Below are positions 8,162-16,589 of a DNA stretch of 28,635 nucleotides, piece after piece; position 1 is the stretch's first letter; the number at the start of each line of letters is the position of its first letter. Below the pieces are notes generated by a model. The model did not search any database, was not told the DNA's origin, and saw only the letters and a list, made by a program, of their open reading frames with translations. The stretch lies in contig DCGI01000020.1 in the NCBI GenBank assembly GCA_002315475.1, forward strand, positions 1-28,635, written 5' to 3'. The translations under genes were made by a program, and so were the position numbers. The stretch is from Christensenella sp. UBA1782 (GTDB lineage Bacteria > Bacillota > Clostridia > Christensenellales > DTU072).

Positions 8162-8167
8162 TTTCTT

Positions 8168-9922
8168 ATGAAAAAAAAAATTTGGTTTCAAAAATATAAA
8201 CCCTATGTAAAAAAGTATTGGTACTGCTTTATTTTGGCACCCTTCTTTATGGTGCTGGAATCGTGCGGAGAATTCATTTTGCCCTACCTGAATGCCAATA
8301 TCATTGATATCGGCGCGGCAAACGGCGACATTGCCTATATCGTCGAAAACGGCGTATTTATGGTATTACTTGCCCTTGCCATGCTTCTTTTCGGTATTCT
8401 CGGTGCAAACTTTGCCATTCGCGGCTCCAATCGGATGACAACGGGTTTGCGTGCCGATGTTTTCAAAAAGGTACAGAAGTTTTCTTTCTCGGATATCGAT
8501 AAATTTACCACCGGTTCCATCATTACCAGAATCACCAACGATATTACGCAGATACAAAACTTTACCCAAACGCTTTTGAGAGGAATGTTCCGTAGTCCCG
8601 TTATGTTGGTCGGTGCCGTCGTTATGTCGTTTTCGTTGAATTCCTCGGTGGCGTGGGTGATACTTGCCGTCGTACCGCTGTTGGGACTTGCCATTTTCGG
8701 AATAATCATGATAACCGCTCCCCGTTACAGCGTCATGCAGAAACAATTGGACGAAATGAATACCGAGATTAAAGAAACGGTTACCAACGAGCGTGTTATT
8801 AAATCGTTCGTGCGAGAAGATTTTGAAAAAAAGAAGTTTCACAAAGTCAACGAAAAACTCGTTGAGAAAAGTATAGCCGCATTAAAAATGATGATTTTGT
8901 TGCAACCGATTTCCGCATTGGCAATAAACGTAACAACCCTCGCCGTAATTTGGCTCAGCGGCAAACAAATTATGCTCGGCACTATGGAAATCGGCACGCT
9001 TACCGCACTGATTACCTACCTAAGTCAAATTTTGACCGCTTTGAATTTCGTCGCCATGATTGTTCTGCAAGGAACGAGAGCCAATGCTTCCGATAAAAGA
9101 ATTTCCGAAATCATGAATAACGAAGTGTTATTAAACGACGATAACGCTCTTTATCCCGACCACGAGATTCAAGAGGGGAGTATTACGTTTGAAAACGTAT
9201 CTTTTCGGTATTACAAAAATTCGCAGGAAAAAGCTTTGGACAATATTAGTTTTTCCATAACGGGAGGCGAACTCGTCGGTATCATCGGTTCGACGGGTAG
9301 CGGGAAAAGCACCCTCGTTTCCATGATTCCTCGTTTATATGACGTTGACGAAGGGCGGGTGCTTGTAGACGGAATCGACGTAAAAGATTTATCGCTGTTT
9401 CGCTTGCGGGAAAGTGTGGCGATGGTACTGCAAAAGAACGTTCTCTTTTCGGGGACGATTGCCGAGAATCTGTGCTGGGGTAAGGAGGACGCAACCGAAG
9501 AAGAAATGCAACGGGTTTGTAAAATAGCGCAGGCAGACGGTTTTATTCGTTCTTTTCCGAACGGGTATGAAACCGAATTGGGACAAGGGGGTGCCAATCT
9601 GTCGGGAGGTCAAAAACAACGTTTATGTATCGCAAGATCCTTATTAAAGGATCCCAAAATCATAATTTTAGATGATTCTACCAGTGCCGTTGACACCGCT
9701 ACCGACGCATCGATTCGGTATGCTTTTCGGACGGAACTTCCGCATATTACCAAGATAATCATTGCACAAAGAATCAATTCCGTTATGGATGCCGATAAGA
9801 TTATCGTTATGGATGACGGTAAAATCGTCGGTATGGGAAAACATAAAGACCTACTTGCTTCTTGTAAAACGTATCAGGAAATCTACTGGTCGCAGAAGGA
9901 TAAGGAGGAAGAAGATGAATAG
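8168..9922 (+). CDS. ABC exporter half-transporter, degenerate-site subunit (TM287/LmrC-like)
   Basis: A 584-residue half-transporter with an N-terminal six-helix membrane domain (about 20-300) and a C-terminal ATPase domain (about 340-584). The ATPase has Walker A GSTGSGKST, a Q-loop (MVLQKNVLFSG), the signature LSGGQKQR and Walker B IIILDD. The catalytic Glu after Walker B is Asp (D503). This is the mark of the non-catalytic nucleotide site in heterodimeric exporters such as TM287/288, so the partner encoded next should complete the transporter. The frame is open 58 codons upstream, but MKKKIWFQKY at 8168 is the family N-terminus and lies six bases after TATAAT. The end overlaps the next gene by eight bases. 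Substrate is probably a drug or lipid-like compound, which is inference. Confidence 0.94.
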   Translation: MKKKIWFQKYKPYVKKYWYCFILAPFFMVLESCGEFILPYLNANIIDIGAANGDIAYIVENGVFMVLLALAMLLFGILGANFAIRGSNRMTTGLRADVFKKVQKFSFSDIDKFTTGSIITRITNDITQIQNFTQTLLRGMFRSPVMLVGAVVMSFSLNSSVAWVILAVVPLLGLAIFGIIMITAPRYSVMQKQLDEMNTEIKETVTNERVIKSFVREDFEKKKFHKVNEKLVEKSIAALKMMILLQPISALAINVTTLAVIWLSGKQIMLGTMEIGTLTALITYLSQILTALNFVAMIVLQGTRANASDKRISEIMNNEVLLNDDNALYPDHEIQEGSITFENVSFRYYKNSQEKALDNISFSITGGELVGIIGSTGSGKSTLVSMIPRLYDVDEGRVLVDGIDVKDLSLFRLRESVAMVLQKNVLFSGTIAENLCWGKEDATEEEMQRVCKIAQADGFIRSFPNGYETELGQGGANLSGGQKQRLCIARSLLKDPKIIILDDSTSAVDTATDASIRYAFRTELPHITKIIIAQRINSVMDADKIIVMDDGKIVGMGKHKDLLASCKTYQEIYWSQKDKEEEDE

Positions 9923-11798
9923 AAACGAACGCTTGCAACAGAAATACGGTGAACTTAACCCTACGCAACGTCCTCCGAAAGAACTGAGTATGCCACGAAG
10001 GGGCGGCGGTCCCATGGGGCGTGGATTCGGAGAAAAAAGTAAGCCGAAAAACTTGAAAAAAACGGTGAAAAGAATGTTTGCTTATCTTGCGAAAGAAAAA
10101 CGCTTGTTTATCTTTTCCCTTTTTTGCTCGTTACTTTTTACGGCGGCATCTCTTGTTTCCTCGTATATGCTTCGCCCCATTTTGAATAACTATATTTATT
10201 ACGATGCCAATAATCCCGATATTTCGGTACGTCTGACGGGACTTGCTTACGGCGTCTTTTCGATGGCCGGTGTTTATGCCGTATCCCTTCTCAGTCAGTG
10301 GTTGCAACACAGGATTATGTTGGTCGTGTCGCAACGTTCTTTGAAAAGGATGCGTCAGGATTTGTTTAACAAATTGCAAAATTTACCGATTGGGTATTTT
10401 GATAAAAATCAAACGGGCGATATTATGAGTCGTTTTACGAACGACGTCGATATGCTCGGTGAAATGTTAAATACCACGCTGATTCAAATTATTTCGGGAT
10501 CCGTCACTTTGATAGGAACCACCGTTTTGATGTTTTATACCAATTATATATTGGGACTCATAACGTTGGTTTTGACACCGCTTTTAACGTTGACGACGTC
10601 CAAAATATTAAAAAGGGGACGGAAAGCTTTTTCCAAACAACAAAAAAGTTTGGGAACGTTAAACGGTTTTGCCGTAGAAAATATTTCGGGACAAAAAGTC
10701 GTAAAAGTTTTTAATCGGGAAGAACAATGCGTAGAAGAATTCGAGTATCTGAACGGAGAACTCTGCGAAGCGCAAATCAAGGCGCAGTTCAATACCGGCA
10801 TCATGGGGCCGGTTACGCAACAACTTTCCAATTTTATTTTCGCCGTCAATGCGTGCGTTGGTGCCGTTTTGGTGGTAATAATGGGTTTTGATATCGGTGG
10901 ATTGACCGTCGCCGTGAATTATACCCGACAGTTTGGCAGACCGATTAATGAAATTTCCATGCAAATGAATACCGTTTTTTCCGCTCTTGCGGGTGCGGAA
11001 CGTGTCTTTGAAGTTTTGGATACCGAAGAAGAAAAGGACGGTGAAACGGTTCATGTCGATTCCATTCAAGGCAATATAGAAATTAAGAACGTCCATTTCG
11101 GGTATGTTCCCGGTGTGCCCGTTTTGCAAGATATTTCTCTGTACGCCAAACCCGGACAAAAAATAGCATTCGTCGGTTCTACGGGTGCGGGAAAAACAAC
11201 GGTTACCAATCTTTTATCACGTTTTTACGATATAGATAGCGGAGAAATTACCGTAGACGGGATTCCGTTGGAAAAGATCCCACGTTCGGTTTTGCGGAAG
11301 AATATTGCTATGGTTCTGCAAGATACCCACCTTTTTACGGGGACGGTACGGGAAAATATTCGATACGGAAGACTGGATGCCACCGACGAAGAAGTAGTTC
11401 GGGCGGCAAAGATAGCGTCCGCACATTCCTTCATTATGCAATTGGATAAAGGCTACGACACCGTTTTGGAAAACGACGGTGCCAATCTCTCACAAGGGCA
11501 AAGACAATTATTGAATATAGCGAGAGCAGCCATCAGCACAGCCCCCATATTGATTTTGGACGAAGCCACGAGTTCGGTCGACACGAGAACGGAACGCCAT
11601 ATCGAAGAAGGAATGGATGCGTTAATGGAAAACAGAACGACGTTTGTCATTGCACATCGACTTTCTACCGTTCGAAAATCCAATGCCATTATGGTTTTGG
11701 AAAAAGGAAGAATCATCGAAAGAGGAACGCACGAAGAACTTTTGCAAGCGGGTGGCAGATATGCCGACTTGTACAATGAAATTATAGAATTGAATTAG
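9915..11798 (+). CDS. ABC exporter half-transporter, catalytic-site subunit (TM288/LmrD-like)
   Basis: The 627-residue partner of the preceding half-transporter. It has a 55-residue cytoplasmic N-terminal extension rich in Gly, Pro, Lys and Arg, six membrane helices (about 60-340) and an ATPase domain (about 380-627). Walker A is GSTGAGKTT, Walker B is ILILDEATSSVD with the catalytic Glu (E550) intact, and the H-loop is VIAHRLSTV. The signature is LSQGQ (525-529), not LSGGQ. It would pair with the degenerate Walker B site of the partner, as expected for one inactive and one active site. The start at 9915 is fixed by AAGGAGG at 9902-9908 and overlaps the stop of the partner. A longer frame upstream lies entirely inside the partner gene. 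Confidence 0.95.
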   Translation: MNRNERLQQKYGELNPTQRPPKELSMPRRGGGPMGRGFGEKSKPKNLKKTVKRMFAYLAKEKRLFIFSLFCSLLFTAASLVSSYMLRPILNNYIYYDANNPDISVRLTGLAYGVFSMAGVYAVSLLSQWLQHRIMLVVSQRSLKRMRQDLFNKLQNLPIGYFDKNQTGDIMSRFTNDVDMLGEMLNTTLIQIISGSVTLIGTTVLMFYTNYILGLITLVLTPLLTLTTSKILKRGRKAFSKQQKSLGTLNGFAVENISGQKVVKVFNREEQCVEEFEYLNGELCEAQIKAQFNTGIMGPVTQQLSNFIFAVNACVGAVLVVIMGFDIGGLTVAVNYTRQFGRPINEISMQMNTVFSALAGAERVFEVLDTEEEKDGETVHVDSIQGNIEIKNVHFGYVPGVPVLQDISLYAKPGQKIAFVGSTGAGKTTVTNLLSRFYDIDSGEITVDGIPLEKIPRSVLRKNIAMVLQDTHLFTGTVRENIRYGRLDATDEEVVRAAKIASAHSFIMQLDKGYDTVLENDGANLSQGQRQLLNIARAAISTAPILILDEATSSVDTRTERHIEEGMDALMENRTTFVIAHRLSTVRKSNAIMVLEKGRIIERGTHEELLQAGGRYADLYNEIIELN

Positions 11799-11832
11799 AA
11801 AAAACTTTTTTCTAAAATATAAAGGAAAAGGG

Positions 11833-11861
11833 TTGCCAAACCTAAAAAAATAATGTATAAT
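11833..11861 (+). promoter_or_regulatory. Promoter of tRNA-Ser
   Basis: TTGCCA (11833-11838), a 17-base spacer and TATAAT (11856-11861) lie 31 bases before the mature tRNA 5' end, giving a short 5' leader to be removed by RNase P. Confidence 0.75.
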
Positions 11862-11892
11862 ACAGAGGCTTAAAAAGTTCGACCAAAGGAAT

Positions 11893-11983
11893 GGAGAGAT
11901 GTCCGAGAGGTCGAAGGAGCACGACTGGAAATCGTGTGTACTGCGAACCAGTACCATGGGTTCGAATCCCATTCTCTCCGCCA
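11893..11983 (+). tRNA. tRNA-Ser, anticodon GGA
   Basis: A 91-base class II tRNA. The acceptor stem pairs GGAGAGA (11893-11899) with TCTCTCC (11973-11979), followed by discriminator G and an encoded CCA. The anticodon stem-loop is CACGA-CTGGAAA-TCGTG, with anticodon GGA reading UCC/UCU serine codons. A long variable arm (about GTACTG...CAGTAC) and a T-arm with GGGTTCGAATCCC complete the serine-type fold. Confidence 0.97.
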
Positions 11984-12025
11984 TTATACAAATAGGACAG
12001 TTTTCGGACTGTCCTTTTTGTATAA
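11984..12025 (+). terminator. Intrinsic terminator of tRNA-Ser
   Basis: Immediately after CCA, AGGACAGT and ACTGTCCT pair around TTTCGG and are followed by TTTTTG. The pairing extends outward with one mismatch (TTATACAAAT with TTTTGTATAA) to 18-base arms. The core hairpin plus T-run suits a Rho-independent terminator. Confidence 0.85.
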
Positions 12026-12156
12026 TAACATAAAGAAAAGAGAGGGATTCGAACGGGCGGATAGGCAAAAAAGAATACTGTATAGTGATGGAAATCAGTT
12101 TGAAACGGAAAGGTATATTTTTTTTTACATCAGATAAAAAGATTGTTTTTTGCGGC

Positions 12157-12185
12157 TTGATTCTTTTATATATTTATTCTATAAT
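12157..12185 (+). promoter_or_regulatory. Promoter-like sequence upstream of the aldolase remnant
   Basis: TTGATT (12157-12162), a 17-base spacer and TATAAT (12180-12185) form a good sigma-A match on the strand of the remnant and of sbcD. Because about the first half of the aldolase gene is missing, this was probably not its native promoter. It could produce a transcript through the remnant into sbcD. Confidence 0.4.
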
Positions 12186-12495
12186 ACATTTGGATACATG
12201 ACCGTCCCGAAGAACCTTTACGGTATATACAGGATAATGGAGTGGAGGCTTTTGCGGTAGCTATCGTTACTGAACATGGTGCTAATTTGATTTAGCCCGT
12301 TTGTAAGAAACTATAATAATGCTTTACGTCCCATTGGTATTGCATGGTGGCTCGGGGTTCTCCGATGAAGGTTTTTGTAACAGTATTTCGGCAGGAATCC
12401 TAACAATACATATTATTACAGACGTATGTCTTTCGGGAAGTCGTGTCATGCAATTCGCTAGCGAAAAGAGAACGAAATACTTAGGTGCGAGATAA
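12185..12495 (+). pseudogene. Remnant of class II fructose-bisphosphate aldolase
   Basis: Two pieces in different frames match consecutive conserved blocks of class II fructose-bisphosphate aldolase. In the frame of 12185-12292 the translation includes DRPEEPLRYIQDNGVEAFAV and AIVTEHG, matching the family block around TDPEEA...TGVDALAVAIGTAHG, and it then meets a TAG at 12293. In the frame of 12319-12495 it includes YVPLVLHGGSGFSDEGF, SISAGI and KYLGAR, matching PLVLHGGSGIP...AISLGI...KYLGPAR, then stops. Spacings between blocks are shorter than in intact enzymes, so small deletions occurred as well as a frameshift. About the first half of the gene and any start codon are absent. This is a dead fragment, and a functional aldolase would have to be encoded elsewhere. 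Confidence 0.8.
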
Positions 12496-12618
12496 TGTAA
12501 CTGTAAGCCATAAAAAGAAGTAATGCAAAAATAAATAGCTTTTTCATCTCGAAAGGTGAAGTGTAATCTTTTATGCGAAAAAGAAAAAGGAATATCAAAA
12601 TAAATAAATTCTGTGCAT

Positions 12619-12644
12619 TTATTTGTATCAATCGATACAAATAA
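12619..12644. promoter_or_regulatory. Perfect inverted repeat before sbcD (possible operator or 5' hairpin)
   Basis: TTATTTGTATC (12619-12629) and GATACAAATAA (12634-12644) are perfect 11-base arms around AATC. The element ends just before the AAAAAGGAGG ribosome-binding site of sbcD. It does not match the GAAC-N4-GTTC LexA box of Bacillota. It may bind an unknown dimeric repressor or form a hairpin in the mRNA leader. Confidence 0.6.
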
Positions 12645-12655
12645 AAAGGAGGAAC

Positions 12656-13789
12656 ATGAAGTTTTTACATATTTCCGACTTGCATATCGGAAAAAACTTA
12701 AACGGGTATTCTCTCGTGGAGGATCAAAAATTTGCTTTTCGACAGATCTTTACGATTTGCGAAAAAGAAAAACCCAATGGCGTTTTGATTGCCGGTGACG
12801 TGTACGATAAAGGAATCCCGACCGAAACGGCTACCGAAATATTCGATGATTTTTTATCGGAACTATCCAAGAGAGTTGAGAAAGTGTTTATCGTAAGCGG
12901 GAATCACGATTCTGCGGTACGTCTGTCCTATTTGAACCGTTTTATAAAGGAAAAAGGGATTTATATTGCCTCTGCCTATCAGGGAGAAACGGAATCATAT
13001 ACCCTTTCCGACGAATACGGAGAAGTTTGCGTCTACCTCTTGCCCTTTGTCAAACCCGTTATCGTCAATAGGTTTCTAAAAGACCAAAAAGCCGAAAGCT
13101 ATACCGAGGCGGTACGTGCGTGTGTAGACGCCATGCATATCGATACGAATAAGAGAAACATACTGGTTGCGCACCAATTTGTAACGGGAGGTGTTTCTTC
13201 GGACTCGGAAGAAAGTTGTTCGGTAGGTGGTTTGGATAACGTCGACGGCAGCGTGTTTTCGGATTTTGATTACGTGGCGCTCGGTCATTTGCACAGACCG
13301 CAAAACATTACCGATACCGTTCGATATGCGGGAACGCCGCTTGCGTACTCCTTTTCCGAAAAAGATGATAAAAAATCGGTAACGATTTTTGAAATACGAG
13401 AAAAAGGGAATTTTCAAATAACGACCGTTCCTTTGGTACCGCTTCACAATATGGTTGAATTGGAAGGAAAGTATGAAGAGTTGATGAGTTTGCGTTATTA
13501 TGAAGGGAAAACCTATACCACCGATTACGTGCGGATAGTCTTAACCGACGACGATGATATCATAAACGCCTTTTCGAATCTAAAAACGGTTTATACCAAT
13601 ATCGCCGAGTTGCGTTTTAACAATAAGCGTTCTCGGGAAAATGACTGTATTTGTGTATCGACAGATACCGATAAGACGCCGTTTGAATTGTTTTCCGATT
13701 TGTTTTTTCAACAGAACGATACGGATATGACCGAAGAACAGAAGCGGCTTGTTTATGAGACAATCAATAAGATTTGGGAGGAAGAATGA
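12656..13789 (+). CDS. sbcD: SbcD, Mre11-like nuclease subunit
   Basis: The 377-residue nuclease subunit of the SbcCD complex, which cuts DNA hairpins and processes double-strand ends, using Mn2+. The metallophosphoesterase motifs are all present: SDLHIG (Asp8, His10), AGDVYDKG (Asp48), SGNHDS (83-86) and ALGHLHRPQ. The capping and SbcC-binding C-terminal region follows. The start at 12656 is set by AAGGAGG at 12646-12652 and by the family start MKFLHISDLHIG. An in-frame ATG at 12623 lies inside the inverted repeat and is rejected. The stop overlaps the sbcC start by four bases (ATGA), as expected for two subunits made together. Confidence 0.96.
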   Translation: MKFLHISDLHIGKNLNGYSLVEDQKFAFRQIFTICEKEKPNGVLIAGDVYDKGIPTETATEIFDDFLSELSKRVEKVFIVSGNHDSAVRLSYLNRFIKEKGIYIASAYQGETESYTLSDEYGEVCVYLLPFVKPVIVNRFLKDQKAESYTEAVRACVDAMHIDTNKRNILVAHQFVTGGVSSDSEESCSVGGLDNVDGSVFSDFDYVALGHLHRPQNITDTVRYAGTPLAYSFSEKDDKKSVTIFEIREKGNFQITTVPLVPLHNMVELEGKYEELMSLRYYEGKTYTTDYVRIVLTDDDDIINAFSNLKTVYTNIAELRFNNKRSRENDCICVSTDTDKTPFELFSDLFFQQNDTDMTEEQKRLVYETINKIWEEE

Positions 13790-16563
13790 AACCGTTATTA
13801 CTAATTATATCCGCATTCGGTCCGTATTCCGAAAAGACGGAAATCAATTTTGAAATGTTGGGTAAGTCGGGTTTATTCTTGATAACGGGAAAAACGGGTG
13901 CGGGAAAAACCATGATTTTCGATGCTATTACGTTCGCTCTTTATGGTGAAACAAGCGGAAAGAACCGAACGGGTGGCATGCTCCGCTCCAAATATGCAGA
14001 AAACGATACCCCTACGTTTATAGAATTAGAGTTTTTATGCGGTGGAAAGAAATATAAAATCCGAAGAAGTCCGCAGTATTACCGTGAATCCAAACGGGGA
14101 AACGGTATGACATTGCAAGTTTCCGAAGTGAGTTTGTTTTTGCCGGACGGGAGAACTTTGACAAAACAAGAAACCGTCAACGCAGAAATTGTAAATATAT
14201 TACAGATAAGTTACGAACAATTCCGTCAAATCGTTATGATTGCGCAAGGTGACTTTTGCAGAATGTTGCAGGCGTCGACAAAAGACCGACTTCCGATTTT
14301 TCAAAGTATTTTTAAGACGGGAAAATATAGTGAGTTTCAAAACGCTTTGAATAGCGAAGCGAGTGGGCTTTTTAGCGAAAGTGAAAAAAAGGCGAGCTTA
14401 CTTGCGTACTCCCTCGAAAATTTTACTATTCCCGATACCCTTCCCGAAACGTATAAAACTTATGTGGATTGTATAACGGCTGTGAAAACAAAAAGGACGG
14501 CTGTATGGGATGAATTATTACCGGCGTTGGATGCGGTGTTGACGTATACCCGTCAAGCAACGGTAGCATCTCGTGATAAGGTAGACTCGTGTACCGAGAA
14601 ATTTGAAGAAGCCAAACGAATACTGGAACAGGCTGTGCAAGACGAACAAACACGAAACGATATTGAACAAGGTTCTTTATTGGAAAAAAGTTTATTCGAT
14701 TCTATAGAAGATCTAAAAAAAGAAAAGGAAGAAGCTGTCTCTTGTCTGCCGAAAAAAGATGATTTAACACAAAAGAGTGCCGACTTACAAGCAGTACTTC
14801 CCGAGTATGCCGAGTTGGAGAAAAATAAAAAAGAAGTGGCAGCTCTTATTTCGGAAATCTCAGTAAAAAGCGTTGCTATGGATACATACAATAAAAAGAT
14901 TGCCGAGGATACCGAACTTCTGAAAGCGTATGAAAATGAATTATTGACTTTGGAAGGGGTTGAAAGCGTGTTGGCTACGTGGGAGAAAAAGACGGACGAC
15001 TATCGAAAACAAATCGAAATCGTCGGCACATGGAAAGATAGGAATGAAACTATTAAAAACAAAAGAAAAGAGTATCAAGAGATACAAATAAAATACGATA
15101 TTCTCAGAAAAAATTATCAAGACGTTCAACAAGAGTACAGTCGGGAGTTTCAACGATTTCTCGACGAACAAGCAGGCGTTTTGGCACAACATTTGAAAGA
15201 GGGAGAACCTTGCCCCGTTTGCGGTTCGTGCAGTCATCCGATGACAGCACAGATTTCTACAACCGTTTGTTCGCAAAACGAATTGGATGCGTTGAAAAAG
15301 AAAGTAGAAAAAGCCGGTGAGGAATGTTTGCAAAGCAGCAATTTCCTTTCGAAACTACATTCCGAAACAGAAACCGAAGAGCACTGTTTACGGCAGGAAA
15401 TAGCATCTTTCTATCCTACCGACGATTGTACGACCGAAGACTATTTCATTGAGAAAATTAAGGTATTAACCTCCGAAATGAAGAGTGCGCTTTGCGTTTA
15501 TAACCAAGCAAGAGAACGCTTTGATCGGCAAAAAAAGTTAAAGAAAGATATACCCGAATTGCGTTCGGGAATCGGTGAAAAACAAAAAGATCTCGGTTTG
15601 TTACAAATGGAGACGGGACAATCGGAAGCAAAGAAAAAGTCTCTTTCGGAGCGTATTTCGACACTATCGAAAAAACTCTCTTATCCTACCCAAAAGGAAG
15701 CGGAGGATGTTATCGAAACATGGAAAAAGGAGATAGCCGCCATCGAAGCAAACGTAACGCAAGCCAACAATTCTTTGCAAGAAGCCGAAAAGAAACTTTC
15801 GGAAGTGCAAGGAATTTTACAAGCGAAGAAGGATTCTTTGCAGGGAAGAGGTGTTGTGGACGTGAATTTACAACGGGAAGTCGTCCAAACGTTCATTACG
15901 GAAAAGAAACGGGCGGAAGATACTTTTCAAGCCTTAAATAACTGTTTGACGCTGAACGAAAAAAATTACGAAACCATTCGGAAACTTGCGAAAGAAAAAG
16001 CAGAAATCGATAAAAGATACGGTTGGCTGAACGTAGTGGCGGAAACCGCTATGGGCAGGTTAAACAATAAACCCAAAACAAGCTTTGAAACGTTTGTTCA
16101 GATGCGTTATTTTGACAGAATCTTGCAAAAAGCCAATACGAGATTTTTGAAAATGTCGGACGGTCAATATGAGATGATACGTCGGACGGAAGCGGGTATG
16201 CGAGCCCAATTCGGATTGGATATAGATATAGTCGACCACTACAACGGGACGACAAGAGACGTAAAAACCCTGTCGGGCGGGGAATCGTTTATTGCTTCTT
16301 TGTCGCTGGCACTCGGTTTGTCCGACGAGATACAAAGTTCGGCGGGCGGAATCGATATCGACGCCATGTTTATCGACGAAGGTTTCGGGACGCTTGACGA
16401 AGAAATCCTCGCAAAAGCCATGCACGCACTTACCACGTTATCGACGGGGAACAGAACGGTCGGTATCATATCGCACGTAGGAGAATTAAAGGAAAAAATC
16501 GAAAAACAAATCGTTGTGGAGAAAGATATTGCGGGCGGAAGTCATATAAAAATGAATTATTAG
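13786..16563 (+). CDS. sbcC: SbcC, Rad50-like SMC ATPase
   Basis: The 925-residue ATPase partner of SbcD. Walker A is GKTGAGKT (35-42). Long heptad-rich coiled-coil arms run from about 180 to 470 and 490 to 740. The zinc-hook CPVC (Cys476 and Cys479) at their tip joins two SbcC molecules through Zn2+. The C-terminal lobe has the ABC signature LSGGESF and Walker B AMFIDEGFGTLDEE. It is shorter than typical SbcC (about 1000 residues or more), which suggests shorter arms. The ATG at 13786 overlaps the sbcD stop and follows GGGAGGAAG, while an upstream in-frame ATG at 13774 is inside sbcD without such a site. Confidence 0.96.
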   Translation: MKPLLLIISAFGPYSEKTEINFEMLGKSGLFLITGKTGAGKTMIFDAITFALYGETSGKNRTGGMLRSKYAENDTPTFIELEFLCGGKKYKIRRSPQYYRESKRGNGMTLQVSEVSLFLPDGRTLTKQETVNAEIVNILQISYEQFRQIVMIAQGDFCRMLQASTKDRLPIFQSIFKTGKYSEFQNALNSEASGLFSESEKKASLLAYSLENFTIPDTLPETYKTYVDCITAVKTKRTAVWDELLPALDAVLTYTRQATVASRDKVDSCTEKFEEAKRILEQAVQDEQTRNDIEQGSLLEKSLFDSIEDLKKEKEEAVSCLPKKDDLTQKSADLQAVLPEYAELEKNKKEVAALISEISVKSVAMDTYNKKIAEDTELLKAYENELLTLEGVESVLATWEKKTDDYRKQIEIVGTWKDRNETIKNKRKEYQEIQIKYDILRKNYQDVQQEYSREFQRFLDEQAGVLAQHLKEGEPCPVCGSCSHPMTAQISTTVCSQNELDALKKKVEKAGEECLQSSNFLSKLHSETETEEHCLRQEIASFYPTDDCTTEDYFIEKIKVLTSEMKSALCVYNQARERFDRQKKLKKDIPELRSGIGEKQKDLGLLQMETGQSEAKKKSLSERISTLSKKLSYPTQKEAEDVIETWKKEIAAIEANVTQANNSLQEAEKKLSEVQGILQAKKDSLQGRGVVDVNLQREVVQTFITEKKRAEDTFQALNNCLTLNEKNYETIRKLAKEKAEIDKRYGWLNVVAETAMGRLNNKPKTSFETFVQMRYFDRILQKANTRFLKMSDGQYEMIRRTEAGMRAQFGLDIDIVDHYNGTTRDVKTLSGGESFIASLSLALGLSDEIQSSAGGIDIDAMFIDEGFGTLDEEILAKAMHALTTLSTGNRTVGIISHVGELKEKIEKQIVVEKDIAGGSHIKMNY

Positions 16564-16589
16564 CCGTAATTTATGTTATTTTTATTCTA

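Larger units (their letters stand above)
12026..12655. other. Non-coding and decayed stretch between tRNA-Ser and sbcD
   Basis: No intact gene lies in this 630-base stretch. It holds a promoter-like pair (12157-12185), degenerate remains of an aldolase gene (12185-12495) and an inverted repeat before sbcD (12619-12644). I recognise nothing in 12026-12156 or 12496-12618 beyond A/T-rich sequence. The position directly after a tRNA gene is a common recombination site, but I find no direct repeat of the tRNA 3' end here. Confidence 0.6.

Noticed and set aside
11798..11820. A/T hairpin TTAGAAAAAA-C-TTTTTTCTAA after the ABC operon as a terminator.
   Set aside because: The stem is only A/T pairs apart from one G-C pair, and no T-run follows it. 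It may be a chance palindrome.
12030..12060. GGGATTCGAAC at about 12042-12052, resembling part of a tRNA T-arm in reverse, as a possible attachment-site repeat of tRNA-Ser.
   Set aside because: It is too short, in inverted rather than direct orientation, and the flanking bases do not pair as a T-stem or match the tRNA 3' end. No integrase is nearby.
11622..12068. Minus-strand open frame of 148 codons containing AERMGFEPM-like sequence across tRNA-Ser.
   Set aside because: It is the antisense translation of the tRNA gene plus the end of the ABC gene, a well-known false protein type. No start signal or family match outside the tRNA.
12458..12640. Minus-strand short frame with hydrophobic peptide starting MKKLFIFALLLFMAYSY.
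   Set aside because: No convincing ribosome-binding site. It lies antisense to the aldolase remnant in A/T-rich decayed sequence, where hydrophobic frames arise easily.
12723..16563. Search for direct repeats suggesting CRISPR arrays or insertion sequences in the window.
   Set aside because: No regularly spaced repeats or transposase-like frames were seen anywhere by eye. The SbcC coiled-coil region has only degenerate Lys/Glu-rich codon repetition.
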